A stretch of DNA of 64,000 nt from Achatina immaculata (taxonomy: Eukaryota; Mollusca; Gastropoda; Stylommatophora; Achatinidae), in the NCBI GenBank assembly GCA_009760885.1, contig CM019701.1, positions 11,119,963 through 11,183,962 on the forward strand, in the 5' to 3' direction. A program made the position numbers and the translations under genes. The notes beneath the pieces were generated by a model that did no database searches, was not told the DNA's origin, and saw nothing but the letters and a program-made list of their open reading frames with translations. Below are positions 22,210 through 34,701 of this stretch, one piece after another (position 1 is the first letter of the stretch; each line of letters begins with the position of its first letter).

Positions 22210-23420
22210 GAAACACCAGCCAGATAATCACTCACTCACTCACTCACCCACCCTCCCACCAACTCACTCACTCACTCACCCCACCCACTCACCCACCCTC
22301 CCCCACACTCATCATGCACTCACTCACTCACTCATTCACTCACTCACTCACTCACTCACTCACTCACTCATTCACTCACTCACTCACTAATTCACTCACT
22401 CACTCACTCACTTACTCACTCACCCCACCCATTCACCCATCCTCCCACACACTCACTCACTCACCCCACCCACTCACCCACCCTCCCACACACTCACTCA
22501 CCCCACCCACTCACTCACCCTCCCACACACTCACACACTCACTCACCCTACCCACTCACCCACCCTCCCACACACTCACTCACCCCACCCACTCACTCAC
22601 CCTCCCACACACTCACTCACTCATTCACTTACTCACTCATCACGCACTCACTCACTCACTCATTCACTCACTCACTCACTCTCTCACCCACTCACTCACT
22701 CATTCACTTACTCACTCATCATGCACTCACTCACTCACTCATTCACTCACTCACTCACTCACTCACTCACTCATTCACTCACTCACTCATTCACTCACTC
22801 ACCCACTCACTCACTCATTCACTCACTCACTCACTCACCCACTCACTCACTCATTCACTCACTCACTCACTCACTCACCCACTCATTCACTCACTCACTC
22901 ATTCACTCACTCACTCACTCACTCATTCATTCATTCACTCACTCATTCACTCATTCATTCACTCAATCACTAATTCACTCACTCACTCACTCACTCACTC
23001 TCTCACCCACTCACTCACTCATTCACTCAATCACTAATTCACTCACTCACTCACTCACTCACTCACTCTCTCACCCACTCACTCACTCATTCACTTACTC
23101 ACTCATCATGCACTCACTCACTCACTCATTCACTCACTCACTCACTCACTCACCCACTCACTCACTCATTCACTCACTCACTCACTCATTCACTCACTCA
23201 CCCACTCACTCACTCATTCACTCACTCACTCACTCACCCACTCACTCACTCATTCACTCACTCACTCACTTACTCACCCACTCACTCATTCACTCACTCA
23301 TTCACTCACTCACTCACTCACTCACTCATTCATTCATTCACTCACTCATTCACTCATTCACTCACTCATTCACTCAATCACTAATTCACTCACTCACTCA
23401 CTCACTCATTCACTCAACTG
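22210..23420. repeat. 1.2 kb (ACTC)n microsatellite
   Basis: CACT/CATT tetranucleotide repeats with CCCACCC interruptions in higher-order blocks near 22240-22620. Frames reading SLTH repeats are artefacts. Confidence 0.98.
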
Positions 23421-23424
23421 AAAT

Positions 23425-25110
23425 TTTACAAAATTGAACACTGAAAACTGAGGTAACATTCACACATCACAACAGTCAATATTTGTTTTACAAATTTATT
23501 AATGCATAGATTGTATTATTGTTCACATTTGTTTACTGTTGTGGAAAACTTCACAATATAAATGTTAGGTTAAACATATAATAAATACTTCAAAATGAAT
23601 ATATTACAAAATGATAAAATGCATGCAGGCACACAGGAAGTGATGACAGAACAGTAGAACTGCTTACAGCCACAAGTCTGAGAAACAAGACAGGGTTCTC
23701 AACTCTGAAGGGAAGTCTTTTTAAACTGGTTTGGAATAATATCAGGCCATTTTCCTGGCTGTTGTTTATTCATATTCTAATTTTTTTTTTTTTTTGCTGC
23801 ACAATATCTAAGTTATTTATAGTACATATGAAAATTGGTCCCAATTTTAAAAAAGGATGTTTATAGCCACAATGAAAATGCATGTCACATCAGGTCATGT
23901 TTTCATTTTTTTCTGATATTAATTTTCCTTGTTTTTGTGTGTTGCTTAATTTAAGTTATGTAAGATTTTCATTTATCTTAATGATGATGATGATGATGAT
24001 GAACAAAATAAATTATGACAGTAACAAAGTAACAAAATCACTTGTAAAAGTTATCACAACGTGTTTATAATTCCTGAGCTTTTTCATGGGCAGATACAAA
24101 AATACAAATGACCATCATGTCATTTCATCCATCAATGATACAGGAATACAAAAACACAGGATACAGCAAACCTCAGGACTAATTCACTCAACCATGTCAC
24201 TATTAGAACTGTACAACTGACAGCACAGCAGCTCTCAATGAGTGATATGAAATCTTCTTCTTCTTCGTTCGCAAGTGATATGAAATCAAATTAATCTTTT
24301 TTCAGTGGCACTCATTGTGTGGTATACAAATACAACAACAAAAAATAGTGGATAATAGATTTTCACAATTTTTTTTCTGTAATGGAATGTAGCAGATAAA
24401 GTTATACAAGCCATTTAAAAAAATGCAACACTCTATGTTCAATGAACTTTGAAACACTGCCATAACTCTTTTCTCTAACTTTAAGATTGAATGTTCAGCC
24501 AGGTATGGCAGGTTGTAGAATAAAAATATAAAATTGCAGGGTTGTGTCAGCAGAGATTTTCTGGTTTCCTGACAGTTTATATTTGTTTACAGTTGTGTGT
24601 ACATCCAGATAAACAGCAGTCAAATAGCAGACGAGATTGAAAATAAAACAAAAATAATAATGTAAGAAGAGACAGTACAAATTGAGACAGATGTAGTAAA
24701 TTGTAATTTCTTCCATTTTGTACACTATTATGAAAACAGCATGGCAAACGCAGAAATATTTCATGAAAATCTGAAATGGTCACATTTCATGAAGTCATGA
24801 AAGTTTTCTATAAACTATAAATATGTCATGCTGTCTTGTTGAAAACAAACATGACACATTTTAATGTGCCACAAAGAAACAGCTAATCCACTTTCAACAG
24901 CCATCTATTTTAGAACATTGTGAAGAAAGGCGCGAAACATGTCCGAAAAAATAGATGACGATATGGAATAACTGTCTTACTTGGTTTCAACTGTCAAATC
25001 TATCAATCAAAGTTTGTACTCCAGAGACAGATAGGGAAGGCCTATGTACCTAGTAAAGAGAGACAACCTAGTAATGAACCACTATCAACAAAGATAAAAT
25101 TGTTTCCCTT
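23425..25110. other. AT-rich unassigned stretch
   Basis: No gene recognised. It contains a short (GAT)n at 23980-24000 and a 19-bp insertion with 14-bp flanking repeats at 24241-24287. Confidence 0.5.
24241..24287 (-). mobile_element. Minimal 19-bp insertion with 14-bp target-site duplication
   Basis: AGTGATATGAAATC occurs at 24241-24254 and again at 24274-24287, flanking ttcttcttcttcgttcgca. On the minus strand this is TGCGAACGAAGAAGAAGAA, the shape of a retrotransposon 3' end with a (GAA)n tail. A matching insert lies near 20258-20274. Confidence 0.6.
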
Positions 25111-25119
25111 TACCAAGTA

Positions 25120-25535
25120 ATGTTGCTTTGCCAGACTACTGATGTCACATGTGTTAAGCTATGTGGGGATTCTCCTTTACCATACAATGTCACATGTGCT
25201 GGGCTACGTGGGGATTCTCCTTTACCATATGATGTCACATGTGTTAGGCTATGTGGGGATTCTCCTTTACCATACAATGTCACATGTGTTAGGCTACGTG
25301 GGGATTCTCCTTTACCATACAATGTCACATGTGCTGGGCTACGTGGGGATTCTCATTTACCATATGATGTCACATGTGTTAGGCTATGTGGGGATTCTCC
25401 TTTACCATACAATGTCACATGTGTTAGGCTACGTGGGGATTCTCCTTTACCATACAATGTCACATGTGCTGGGCTACGTGGGGATTCTCTTTTACCATAT
25501 AATGTCACATGTGCTATGCTACGTGGGAATTCACT
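25120..25535. repeat. 45-bp minisatellite
   Basis: Nine copies with core gtggggattctcctttacca and a period of exactly 45 bp. All three plus-strand frames stay largely open, which is an artefact. Confidence 0.95.
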
Positions 25536-26039
25536 CAACAAGAATCATGAATGCTCACAGATTTTATCACAGAAATGGGATTTTTCTGTGGCATCATGTT
25601 CATGTGGCATGTAAGTCTCTCTCTCACCCCTGCCATAATGTTCTTGAACTCCAGCTGTGCCTACAAATTAATGGTTAATTAATGTTGATTGTCTTGTATC
25701 ATACAAGTTTTTACAGTAAAATGTATTTAGCACATCTTGTAAGTTCATACATACAGCATTCAAAATAGAGAAAAAAACTTTATAAAAAAACAAATACGAC
25801 TTTGAAAATGAAAATCAAATGCATAGCACAATGTTACATTCATTAAAATAAAGGCAGGTTGTAACATTTGTAAAAGAAAACAAAACATTTAGGCTCTGGG
25901 AATGATTTGTATCACATGGTGCTTATTTGTAAAGTCATTTATGAGCAGAACATTTATAACAGATAAAAGATATTTCAAACAAATTCTGTACAACATCTCC
26001 AGAGTCTCATTTTTTTGTGTTTATATTTTGTTTGGTAGC

Positions 26040-26705
26040 TTGCTTGGTTTTGTTGGTTGAGTGCTTCATTGGTTGATTGAATGGTTCACTGGTTGATTGA
26101 ATGATTCATTGGTTGAATGAATGGTTCATTAGTTGATTGAATGGTTCATTGGTTGAATGAATGGTTCATTAGTTGACTGAATGGTTCATTGGTTGATTGA
26201 ATGGTTCATTAGTTGATTGAATGATTCATTGGTTGAATGAATGGTTCATTAGTTGATTGAATGGTTCATTGGTTGAATGAATGGTTCACTGGTTGGTTGA
26301 ATGAATGGTTCATTAGTTGATTGAATGATTCATTGGTTGAATGAATGGTTCATTAGTTGATTGAATGGTTCATTGGTTGATTGAATGGTTCATTGGTTGA
26401 TTGAGCAGTTCAGTGTTTGGTTGGTGTTTGTTAGTTATTTGAATCATTGGTTTGCTAGCTTGTTGGCTGGTTAGCTAGCTGGTTGGTTTATTGTCTAACT
26501 GGTTGGTTGTTTAACTAGCTGGTTGGTTGATCATCTAAATATCTGGTTGATTGACTAACTTGTTGATTGGTTGGCTAGCTGGTTAGCTGGTTGATTAGCT
26601 GGTTGGCTAGCTGGTTAGTTGATTGGCTAGCTAGTTGGTTAGTTGGTTGGTTGGCTAGTTGGTTGGTTGGTTGGTCAGTTGGTTGGTCAGTTGGTTGGTG
26701 GTTTG
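26040..26705. repeat. 20/24-bp and GGTT-rich repeats
   Basis: About 18 copies with core gttgattgaatggttcatta (some units 24 bp with ATGA added) to 26410, then irregular GGTTGGCTAGCT repeats to 26705. The unique stretches 25620-26040 and 26705-27260 show nothing recognised. Confidence 0.85.
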
Positions 26706-27264
26706 TTGGCTGATGATTTCCTTGCAGTAATGACCTTCAGTTTTCTGCTTTCTGTTCTGTGCTGATGATGGTGAAGCACAAAAAGTCCATGCAAAAGAAC
26801 CATTAAGGATAACACGTACATGTTCTGTTTATGTGTGTGTTATTGTTATATGTTTGTACATCTGTGTAGAATTAATGATTGCTCATTAACATATTACATA
26901 TTTATGGCAGTAACCAACTTACAAATTTACATTCAGTATTGTAACAGCACGAAATAATAATGCTGTTCATTCATTTGGAATTCAATATGATCAAAATGAT
27001 ATCTATTATGACAACCTGAAGCAAGCACACTGCTTCACTTGAACAGTCCAGGGTCCCAAGTTCTCTGAGTTCTAGGATCTGCAGAAAACTAGTTCACTGA
27101 TCTGGCTGATCCTAGAGTTCATTGATCTGGCTGATCCTGGAAACCGTTTCCAGACTCTGAAGAGGATAAGAAGTCTGCTGGAGCACTGGTTACACTCACA
27201 CTTTGAGAAGTTTTACTTGCATGGAATGCTCAACCACATGGAAGATGCTCCAGATGTGGAATAA

Positions 27265-27270
27265 TTTATT
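27265..27270 (-). promoter_or_regulatory. Poly(A) signal of the ankyrin gene
   Basis: AATAAA on the minus strand, about 130 nt after the stop codon. Confidence 0.55.
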
Positions 27271-27400
27271 AGGAATACCAGTCACTGACTCTTATTGTGT
27301 CCAGTGCACTGACTCTGATTTGTTGCACAGAAGTCCTCCATTTGGTAGTGTACTGTAAAAGTGAGCAAGTGTGCTAAATGAAGTCCTTATTTAAAAGATA

Positions 27401-28047
27401 TCAAGAATGTAATGATGATTTAGACCTGGACGAAGGTGGTGATAGGCTTCTGTGTCTCTGAGATGCCAGTCTGACAGGAATACATAGCAATGCTGATTTC
27501 TTACTGTCAATGTCTTCTTTATAATATATTCTCTCTTCTCTGGACAGTTCTGATGAATCAGCACCATGCTTTAGGAGCTTCTTTGCTGCCAATGTGTTGC
27601 CACGTTGCAGTGCGTAATACAGAGGAGAGTGGTTCGCATGGTCACGCTTGTTAATGAGAGCACCGTTCTGTATGAGCAGCTGCATGATGCTGATGTCTCC
27701 CCTGTGAGCCGCCAGATGGAGGGGTGTGCAGCCGCCCGGAAGACCATCAGGACTTCCCATTTCTAAACTGGGATCCACGCCAGCCTTCAGTGCCACTTTG
27801 ACCAGCTTTCGGGCACCTCGAAGTGTGCAGGCATGCATGGGCGTCCAGCCGTCGATCTTTGCTGCAAACATTTCCTGGAAGAATGTTCGGTCCCTCTTTA
27901 TAAGCATCTTGGCCCTCTCTACCAACCTGTCCTCGTTGTGGCGCAGGAGACCCAAGAATACGACGGCTTCCAACCTGGCATCTGAGACAGAGGTCATTGG
28001 GGGCAAGATGTCTCCATAGGGCTTCGCCAAAACTGATGGTCGCAAAT
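27401..28047 (-). CDS. Ankyrin gene, terminal exon
   Basis: This 647-nt exon runs from a strong acceptor to TGA at 27401-27403. It encodes almost the whole protein, including all three ankyrin repeats with TPMH, TPLHLAA and SPLYYA cores. A higher-GC, coding-like composition sets it apart from the surrounding AT-rich DNA. Confidence 0.85.
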
Positions 28048-31000
28048 CTGATGAGAGGAAAAACAAAATAACATTAGCGCATTTTGTTTAGCTCCTACAA
28101 GATAAAAATAAGCAAAAATAAGAGTTGTATTTGATAAGAACGTTTTTGTTCAGACAAGACGCACGTTCTCAGACTGAACGAGTAATGGTTTAATCCTCTG
28201 ATAGAATAATATATTTCATATCTGGAAGCTGTAACATGCGGGACTACTTCATCAGTCAAATAATTTCTTGAAAAGATTACCATCCAAGTGTGGTTAGTGT
28301 GGTTAGTGTGGTTAGTGTGGTTAGTGTGCAGTAAACCATTACAACCGAAGTCTGATTAACGATCATGAACTAACTATTTTAAAAAAAATTTTTTTTTCTT
28401 AATATTCAAGACGGTGACTGGCCCCAAGTTTTCAAATTGACGAAATAAGCAGAAAATATTGTAAGAACATAATAAGCAGAAAATAATATAAGACCATAAT
28501 AAGCAGAAAAAATATAAGAAAATGAAACTAGTGTATATGGTGTTTCATGTAACACATGATAAAAAAGTGTCATGATTTTTTTTATAACAGGTGATTGATC
28601 TGACATGGTCCCTGTGGTTTATTCTATGGTATCTTATAATATCGTATAGTACTGATATGTTATGACTTGTATCATATGATCCCAGTGATGTATTCTGACT
28701 GATATCTTGTATTACTGATGTGTTATGACTAATCTATGGTCCTGTTGATGTGTTCTGACTGATATCTTATAGTACTGATGTTTACGACTGAACGACTGTT
28801 GTTGAGCTACAGACAGAAGCACTCCATACTGAACGAGTGTCCATGTTAAGGTTTCTAGAAAAAAAAAAAGATAATATTGTTTATCTTAGCTCTAGATATT
28901 AGGCCAGGTTCAAGGACAGACTGATAAGCACATTACCCGGTGCAAGAATGTGTGTTCTATTGTTATTATTCTTAAGTATATCGACGCCATACGGTAGCTT
29001 GGTGCTGCTGGCACAGAAACAGGCACGCAGACAAGCAGACAGACTACAAGGATAGATCAGCGGTAAACAGAGGGCAGGAGCAGATACAGGACAAGGAGAC
29101 AAACAGAAGACAAACAAACGGACACAAAGACATATTTTTGTGTGATTTCCCCCACGACAATGAAAAAAAGCAACAACATATGTTTACTTAGTCTCCTAGC
29201 TGAACAACTTCCTGTAGGTTGCATAAACATCGCTTGTTGTTTTTCCACTGTTTTAATTACAATCAAACGTTTAGCACAGTTGGTGAAATGTTCACATTAA
29301 CATCACGCGCATGCCTCGTTTAAAACAGACAGACGAATAGTAGTGATGATGAGAAATATAAGAGTTGCAATGGAAGCCATTGGATACGACAACTGTCGCT
29401 CTTTTCTTGTGAAGAAAAAAACTGCACTTGTTCAGATTTTCGGACTAGATCTAAGAAAATGACTTCTCAATCAACTCCTCTAACATGGAGATTTAGGCAG
29501 ACGTTATTTGTAGTACCACGTGGAGTTGGGAGATATAGGCAGACGTTCTTTATAGACACTTTCTCAGGGCATCCAATAGTTTCTCAGGGCATCCAATAGT
29601 TGCTCGTGGCATTCAACAGTTTCTCATAGCATCTAATAGTTTCTCAGGGCATCCAACAGTTTCTTGGGGCATCCAATAGTTTCTCAGGGCATCCAGTAGT
29701 TTCTCATGGCATCCAACAGTTTCTCATGGCATCCAATAGTTTCTCATGGCACTCCTCAGTGTTTACGGAGTTATTTTACACCTGGTTTTATGAAGCCAGA
29801 AGTGGGGTCACGATACAGTCATCCGAAACATCAAAAACTCTTCTGTCATGTTTGTCGGTCTTCGGGTTCATCTTTTTAACTTCACCGGTCGTTTCATTAG
29901 TCCGTGCAACATTTTTATCTTTTTATGTTACTCTTAACATATGTGTTCAACGTTTAAGCGCAGAAACTTTAGAATGTTAGCTTCTCTGAATGTTTTTACC
30001 CATATTCCCTGCGCAAGCTCCTGGATCTTCTTCCATGACTATTCATTTAGTAGAGAAGAGGCAGCCAAGCTCTGCTGAAGCAAAGTTTACTGCTGCATCT
30101 TTACTATGTAGAACAATAGCTTCATATTTGAAGCGTTTAAAGTTAGTGCTGTAAAGTTACCGAAGATAGCACAGTTTAAGATATAGGCTTTTCTTTACGA
30201 TAAGATTTGAACCCCGAAACACATGAATACGTCAGTCTGACTTCTTATCTCTCTGGAACTTCGAAAGCGTGTTCTCTGTTGCCAATGCCGTAATGATCTT
30301 GAAAAAATAAGTGCGGTGTTGATGTACAATGGAACGAATTGAAGACTAAAGCAGAGATAAGAGAATTGAGCATTAGTATTCTCATCAGTGATCAGGAAAA
30401 GTGGGCACATGAGGGTCACATGATGAGAAGAACCAATCAGAGAATCACAAAGGAAGCCATCAAATGGGAAATATCTGGGAAAAGAAAAATAGGTCGATCT
30501 GGAGAAGAATACTGACACGAGAGAATAAAATGATGGGCATCAAATCTGTTAATGACGCTGAGAAGCTCGCAGAGAACAGAAATTCATGGCGAAGCACACT
30601 ACCAGCACTTCAGAAGATGTTTTTCGGAACGCTTGACACTTTAATTAAGCCCCACGGTCCCAGCGACTATGTCTGTACTCTAGTAAACATAACTTTCTCT
30701 AGTTAAGCCCCACGTCAACCAACTACTATGTCTGTACTCTAGTAAACATAACTTTCTCTAGTTAAGACCCACGTCAACCAACTACTATGTCTGTACTCTA
30801 GTAAACATAACTTTCTCTAGTTAAGCCCCACGTCAACCAACTACTATGTCTGTACTCTAGTAAACATAACTTTCTCTAGTTAAGACCCACGGCACCCAGC
30901 TACTATGTCTGCACTCTAGTAAACATAACTTTCTCTAGTTAAGACCCACGGCACCCAGGTACTATGTCTGTACTCTAGTAAACATAACTTTCTCTAGTTA

Positions 31001-34000
31001 AGCCCCACGTCAACCAGCTACTATGTCTGTACTCTAGTAAACATAACTTTCTCTAGTTAAGCCCCACGTCAACCAACTACTATGTCTGCACTCTAGTAAA
31101 CATAACTTTCTCTAGTTAAGACCCACGTCAACCAGCTACTATGTTTGCAGTCTAGTAAACATAACTTTCTCTAGTTAAGACCCACGGCACCCAGCTACTA
31201 TGTCTGTACTCTAGTAAACATAACTTTCTCTAGTTAAGACCCACGGCACCCAGCTACTATGTCTGCACTCTAGTAAACATAACTTTCTCTAGTTAAGACC
31301 CACGTCAACCAGCTACTATGTTTGCACTCTAGTAAACATAACTTTCTCTAGTAAGACCCACGGCACCCAGCTACTATGTTTGTACTCTAGTAAACATAAC
31401 TTTCTCTAGTTAAGACCCACGGCACCCAGCTACTATGTCTGCACTCTAGTAAACATAACTTTCTCTAGTAAGACCCACGGCACCCAGCTACTATGTCTGC
31501 ACTCTAGTAAACATAACTTTCTCTAGTTAAGACCCACGGCACCCAGCTACTATGTTTGTACTCTAGTAAACATAACTTTCTCTAGTTAAGACCCACGGCA
31601 CCCAGCTACTATGTCTGCACTCTAGTAAACATAACTTTCTCTAGTTAAGCCCCACGTCAACCAACTACTATGTCTGTACTCTAGTAAACATAACTTTCTC
31701 TAGTTAAGACCCACGGCACCCAACTACTATGTCTGCACTCTAGTAAACATAACTTTCTCTAGTTAAGACCCACGTCAACCAGCTACTATGTTTGCAGTCT
31801 AGTAAACATAACTTTCTCTAGTTAAGACCCACGTCAACCAACTACTATGTCTGCACTCTAGTAAACATAACTTTCTCTAGTTAAGCCCCACGTCAACCAA
31901 CTACTATGTCTGTACTCTAGTAAACATAACTTTCTCTAGTTAAGACCCACGGCACCCAACTACTATGTCTGCACTCTAGTAAACATAACTTTCTCTAGTT
32001 AAGACCCACGGCACCCAGCTACTATGTTTGCAGTCTAGTAAACATAACTTTCTCTAGTTAAGACCCACGGCACCCAGCTACTATGTTTGCACTCTAGTAA
32101 ACATAACTTTCTCTAGTTAAGACCCACGGCACCCAGCTACTATGTTTGCAGTCTAGTAAACATAACTTTCTCTAGTTAAGATCCACGGCACCCAGCTACT
32201 ATGTTTGCAGTCTAGTAAACATAACTTTCTCTAATTAAGCCCCACGTCAACCAGCGACTATGTTTGCACTCTAGTAAACATAACTTTCTCCTGATTGCTT
32301 CTAAACACGGTAAAGCACTTGATATTTTTGTCTGTTAAAACTTTAGGAACTTAAAAGCTTTACTTTAGTAGGACAGGTGCTATATTTAGCCCGGACTAAA
32401 CCGTCCACTTCAAAGTCTTACCACGCTTTCTATAGTGCTTTTGTTTGTTTCGTTCAGGTTGCCTGACTGGTGCTAATTTTTATTATGCATCAGTGCTGAC
32501 TGTTATGAGCAGGTCACGCGCTGATACATGTGATGATTGTGACGGAAATAATGCAACTATGTGGTGATATGTGAAAGGTTGCACAAGGAAAAAAGTACTT
32601 GACTGTATAGGCCAAAATAAAGAGTATAAAGTGACAGGTAAAGGATTTGTGATGATTTATTTTAAAATGAACACAGAAAATTTACTGAAAAATAAAGATG
32701 GAAGAGAAAGAATTAAATCTGTAGGGAAGAAAAAGAAAAGAAAGAAAAGCTTTCATTAATGAACTTCATGAAATATTTTATTTTAAAAAAACTGACAGCC
32801 AGTTAAGGCCGGAATGCTCCCGACAAAGCTTCAGTGCAGGCTCTTGATGATGATGAAAATGATACACGTGATGCTGTCTCTCTACCTAATACACCACGTG
32901 TATGTTAACCCTTCTATAGCTATTTCAAACATACATTTAAAAATATCATTGAGGACACATATTAACTTGCAATGCACTTTCATTTCCAGATTATAAATCA
33001 TTAGCCATTATTTCATTTTTTTTTAGTTTATTTTAATTTCTTTCTAATATGTATAATCACAAAGAATACATTATATACTTTTTAAGATGCGAATTGTGTG
33101 CATCAACTTAATATTTTTTTGTAACAAATCATGCGCGCACTGTAGAAGATTTTAACGCTACACTTCCTTCCTTGAGAAATCTTGGTCAGAAGAAAAGACA
33201 GCACCAAAGAGTTAACTTTTAAATATCCACTTTAAAAAAGTAGAGACTTCTAACATATTTATATTTATTTACACATTATATTTACATGGTATATTTACAC
33301 ATTATAATTTACACATTATATTTACACGTTATATTTACACATTATATTTACACGTTATATTTACACGCTATATTTACACGTTATATTTACACATTATATT
33401 TACACGTTATATTTACACTTTATATTTACACGTTATATTTACACATTATATTTACACGTTATATTTACACATTATATTTACACGTTATATTTACACATTA
33501 TATTTACACGTTATATTTACACATTATATTTACACATTATATTTACACGTTATATTTACACATTATATTTACACGTTATATTTACACATTATATTTACAC
33601 GTTATATTTACACATTAAATTTACACGTTATATTTACACATTATTTACACGTTATATTTACACATTAAATTTACACGTTATATTTACACATTATATTTAC
33701 ACATTATATTTACACGTTATATTTACACATTATATTTACACGTTATATTTACACATTATATTTACACGTTATATTTACACATTATATTTACACGTTATAT
33801 TTACACATTATATTTACACATTATATTTACACGTTATATTTACACATTATATTTACACGTTATATTTACACATTATATTTACACGTTATATTTACACATT
33901 AAATTTACACGTTATATTTACACATTATTTACACGTTATATTTACACATTAAATTTACACGTTATATTTACACATTATATTTACACATTATATTTACACA

Positions 34001-34588
34001 TTATATTTACACATTATATTTACACGTTATATTTACACATTATATTTACACGTTATATTTACACATTATATTTACACATTATATTTACACGTTATATTTA
34101 CACATTATATTTACACACTATATTTACACGTTATATTTACCCTTTAATTCATTAATATGTGTCTTTGTGTAGCTTCCTTTTTTTCTGAAAGTAAGATGGT
34201 TTAATACTGACAGTTAGCATTTATAAATTACTGTTTTATGTTTCATTAAAAAAAAAGATTCTTTAACACGCACGGCTATGACATTCTTGCCATAAAATTA
34301 CAAATGTCGAAATCTGAATGACATAAAAGTTGGACATGTTTTGTATAAGAAATGTTGCATAAAACATAAGACAGATTTCATGACGGCCCATCAGTTTATG
34401 ACTGCTTGGTTTCAGTTTGTAGAGTGTAAGACGAGCCTGCCTGCCCAATTCTTTCCCCAGCCAGTCAAACAAACAAAATACCCCACTATTTCTCTCAGGA
34501 ACTAATGATCATCACTGATATGTGAATACTTAATAAATATGCATATATATAATAAAATAGTATTATTTTAATACTCACATTTCACCAT
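27401..34588 (-). CDS. Ankyrin-repeat protein, two-exon gene model
   Basis: Minus-strand join: 34588-34579 and 28047-27401, 218 residues. Exon 1 supplies ATG GTG AAA T before a consensus donor (GTGAGTAT). Exon 2 begins AT TTG CGA after a pyrimidine-rich acceptor (TTTTTCCTCTCATCAG), so the phases match and the protein starts MVKYLRPSVLAKPYGDIL. Three ankyrin repeats follow: DGWTPMHAC... (about residues 69-98), GGCTPLHLAAHRGD... (108-139) and NHSPLYYALQRGN... (about 142-169). The C-terminus is Ser/Arg-rich and there is no signal peptide or membrane segment. Ankyrin repeats mediate protein binding; no specific orthologue is recognised. The 6.5 kb intron contains a LINE tail and the 59-bp and 13-bp arrays. 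An extra exon in the intron cannot be excluded. The last exon is secure; the first exon rests on ATG, donor, TATA box and phase. Confidence 0.7.
28265..28325. repeat. 10-bp repeat (GTGTGGTTA)
   Basis: A short run of gtgtggttagtgtggttag in the ankyrin-gene intron. The 28330-29550 remainder is AT-rich with weak 31- and 60-bp degenerate repeats and no exon seen. Confidence 0.7.
29555..29765. repeat. 20-bp minisatellite
   Basis: About ten copies with core tttctcatggcatccaacag. Confidence 0.9.
30241..30302 (-). mobile_element. Family X fragment (copy C)
   Basis: CTCTCTGGAACTTCGAAAGC and the following TGTTCTCTGTTGCCAATGCC align with the left ends of the copies at 12905 and 45500. Confidence 0.45.
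30335..30690 (+). mobile_element. LINE C-terminal tail that runs into the 59-bp array
   Basis: Contains GHMMRRTNQRITKEAIKWEI, then after a frameshift SVNDAEKLAENRNSWRSTLP and PHGPSD. It resembles RTE-like tails and merges into the first unit of the 59-bp minisatellite. Confidence 0.65.
30640..32292. repeat. 59-bp minisatellite
   Basis: About 28 copies with core ctctagtaaacataactttc. The first part of each unit alternates between a CACGTCAACC and a CACGGCACCC type. It lies in the ankyrin-gene intron. The 32300-33240 remainder is AT-rich with nothing recognised. Confidence 0.95.
33240..34145. repeat. 13/26-bp AT-rich minisatellite
   Basis: About 68 copies of attatatttacac, commonly alternating CACATT and CACGTT to make 26-bp pairs. 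It ends about 430 bp downstream of the ankyrin gene's first-exon donor. Confidence 0.95.
34428..34490 (+). mobile_element. Possible LINE/SINE 3' tail fragment
   Basis: GTAAGACGAGCCTGCCTGCC followed by CAATTCTTTCCCC resembles the 3' end of the CR1-like LINE (CAGACGGGCCTGCGTGCCCA), then an (AAAC)n-like tail. Confidence 0.35.
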
Positions 34589-34693
34589 TGATAACCCCAA
34601 ACGTTCGAGAGTCTGTCGGAAAACTACCTTAAGCCAGAGACAAAAACTGCGTCGGTACGTCCTACGTGGCGATACTCAGCCTAACAAAACGCG

Positions 34694-34701
34694 CTTTTAT
34701 A
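34694..34701 (-). promoter_or_regulatory. TATA box of the ankyrin gene
   Basis: The minus strand reads GCTATAAAAGCGCG. A TATA box here puts transcription start near 34665-34670 and leaves a 5' UTR of about 80 nt with no upstream ATG before the ATG at 34588. The surrounding 400 bp is unusually rich in CpG for this window, as expected for a promoter. Confidence 0.55.

Noticed and set aside
22208..23437. Frames rich in SLTHSLTH
   Set aside because: Simple (ACTC)n microsatellite.
24925..24975. GAAGAAAGGCGCGAAACATGT, reminiscent of a hammerhead ribozyme or Penelope-like terminus
   Set aside because: The CGAAAC half is present but no CTGATGA core lies at a suitable distance, and no GIY-YIG or Penelope RT sequence is nearby.
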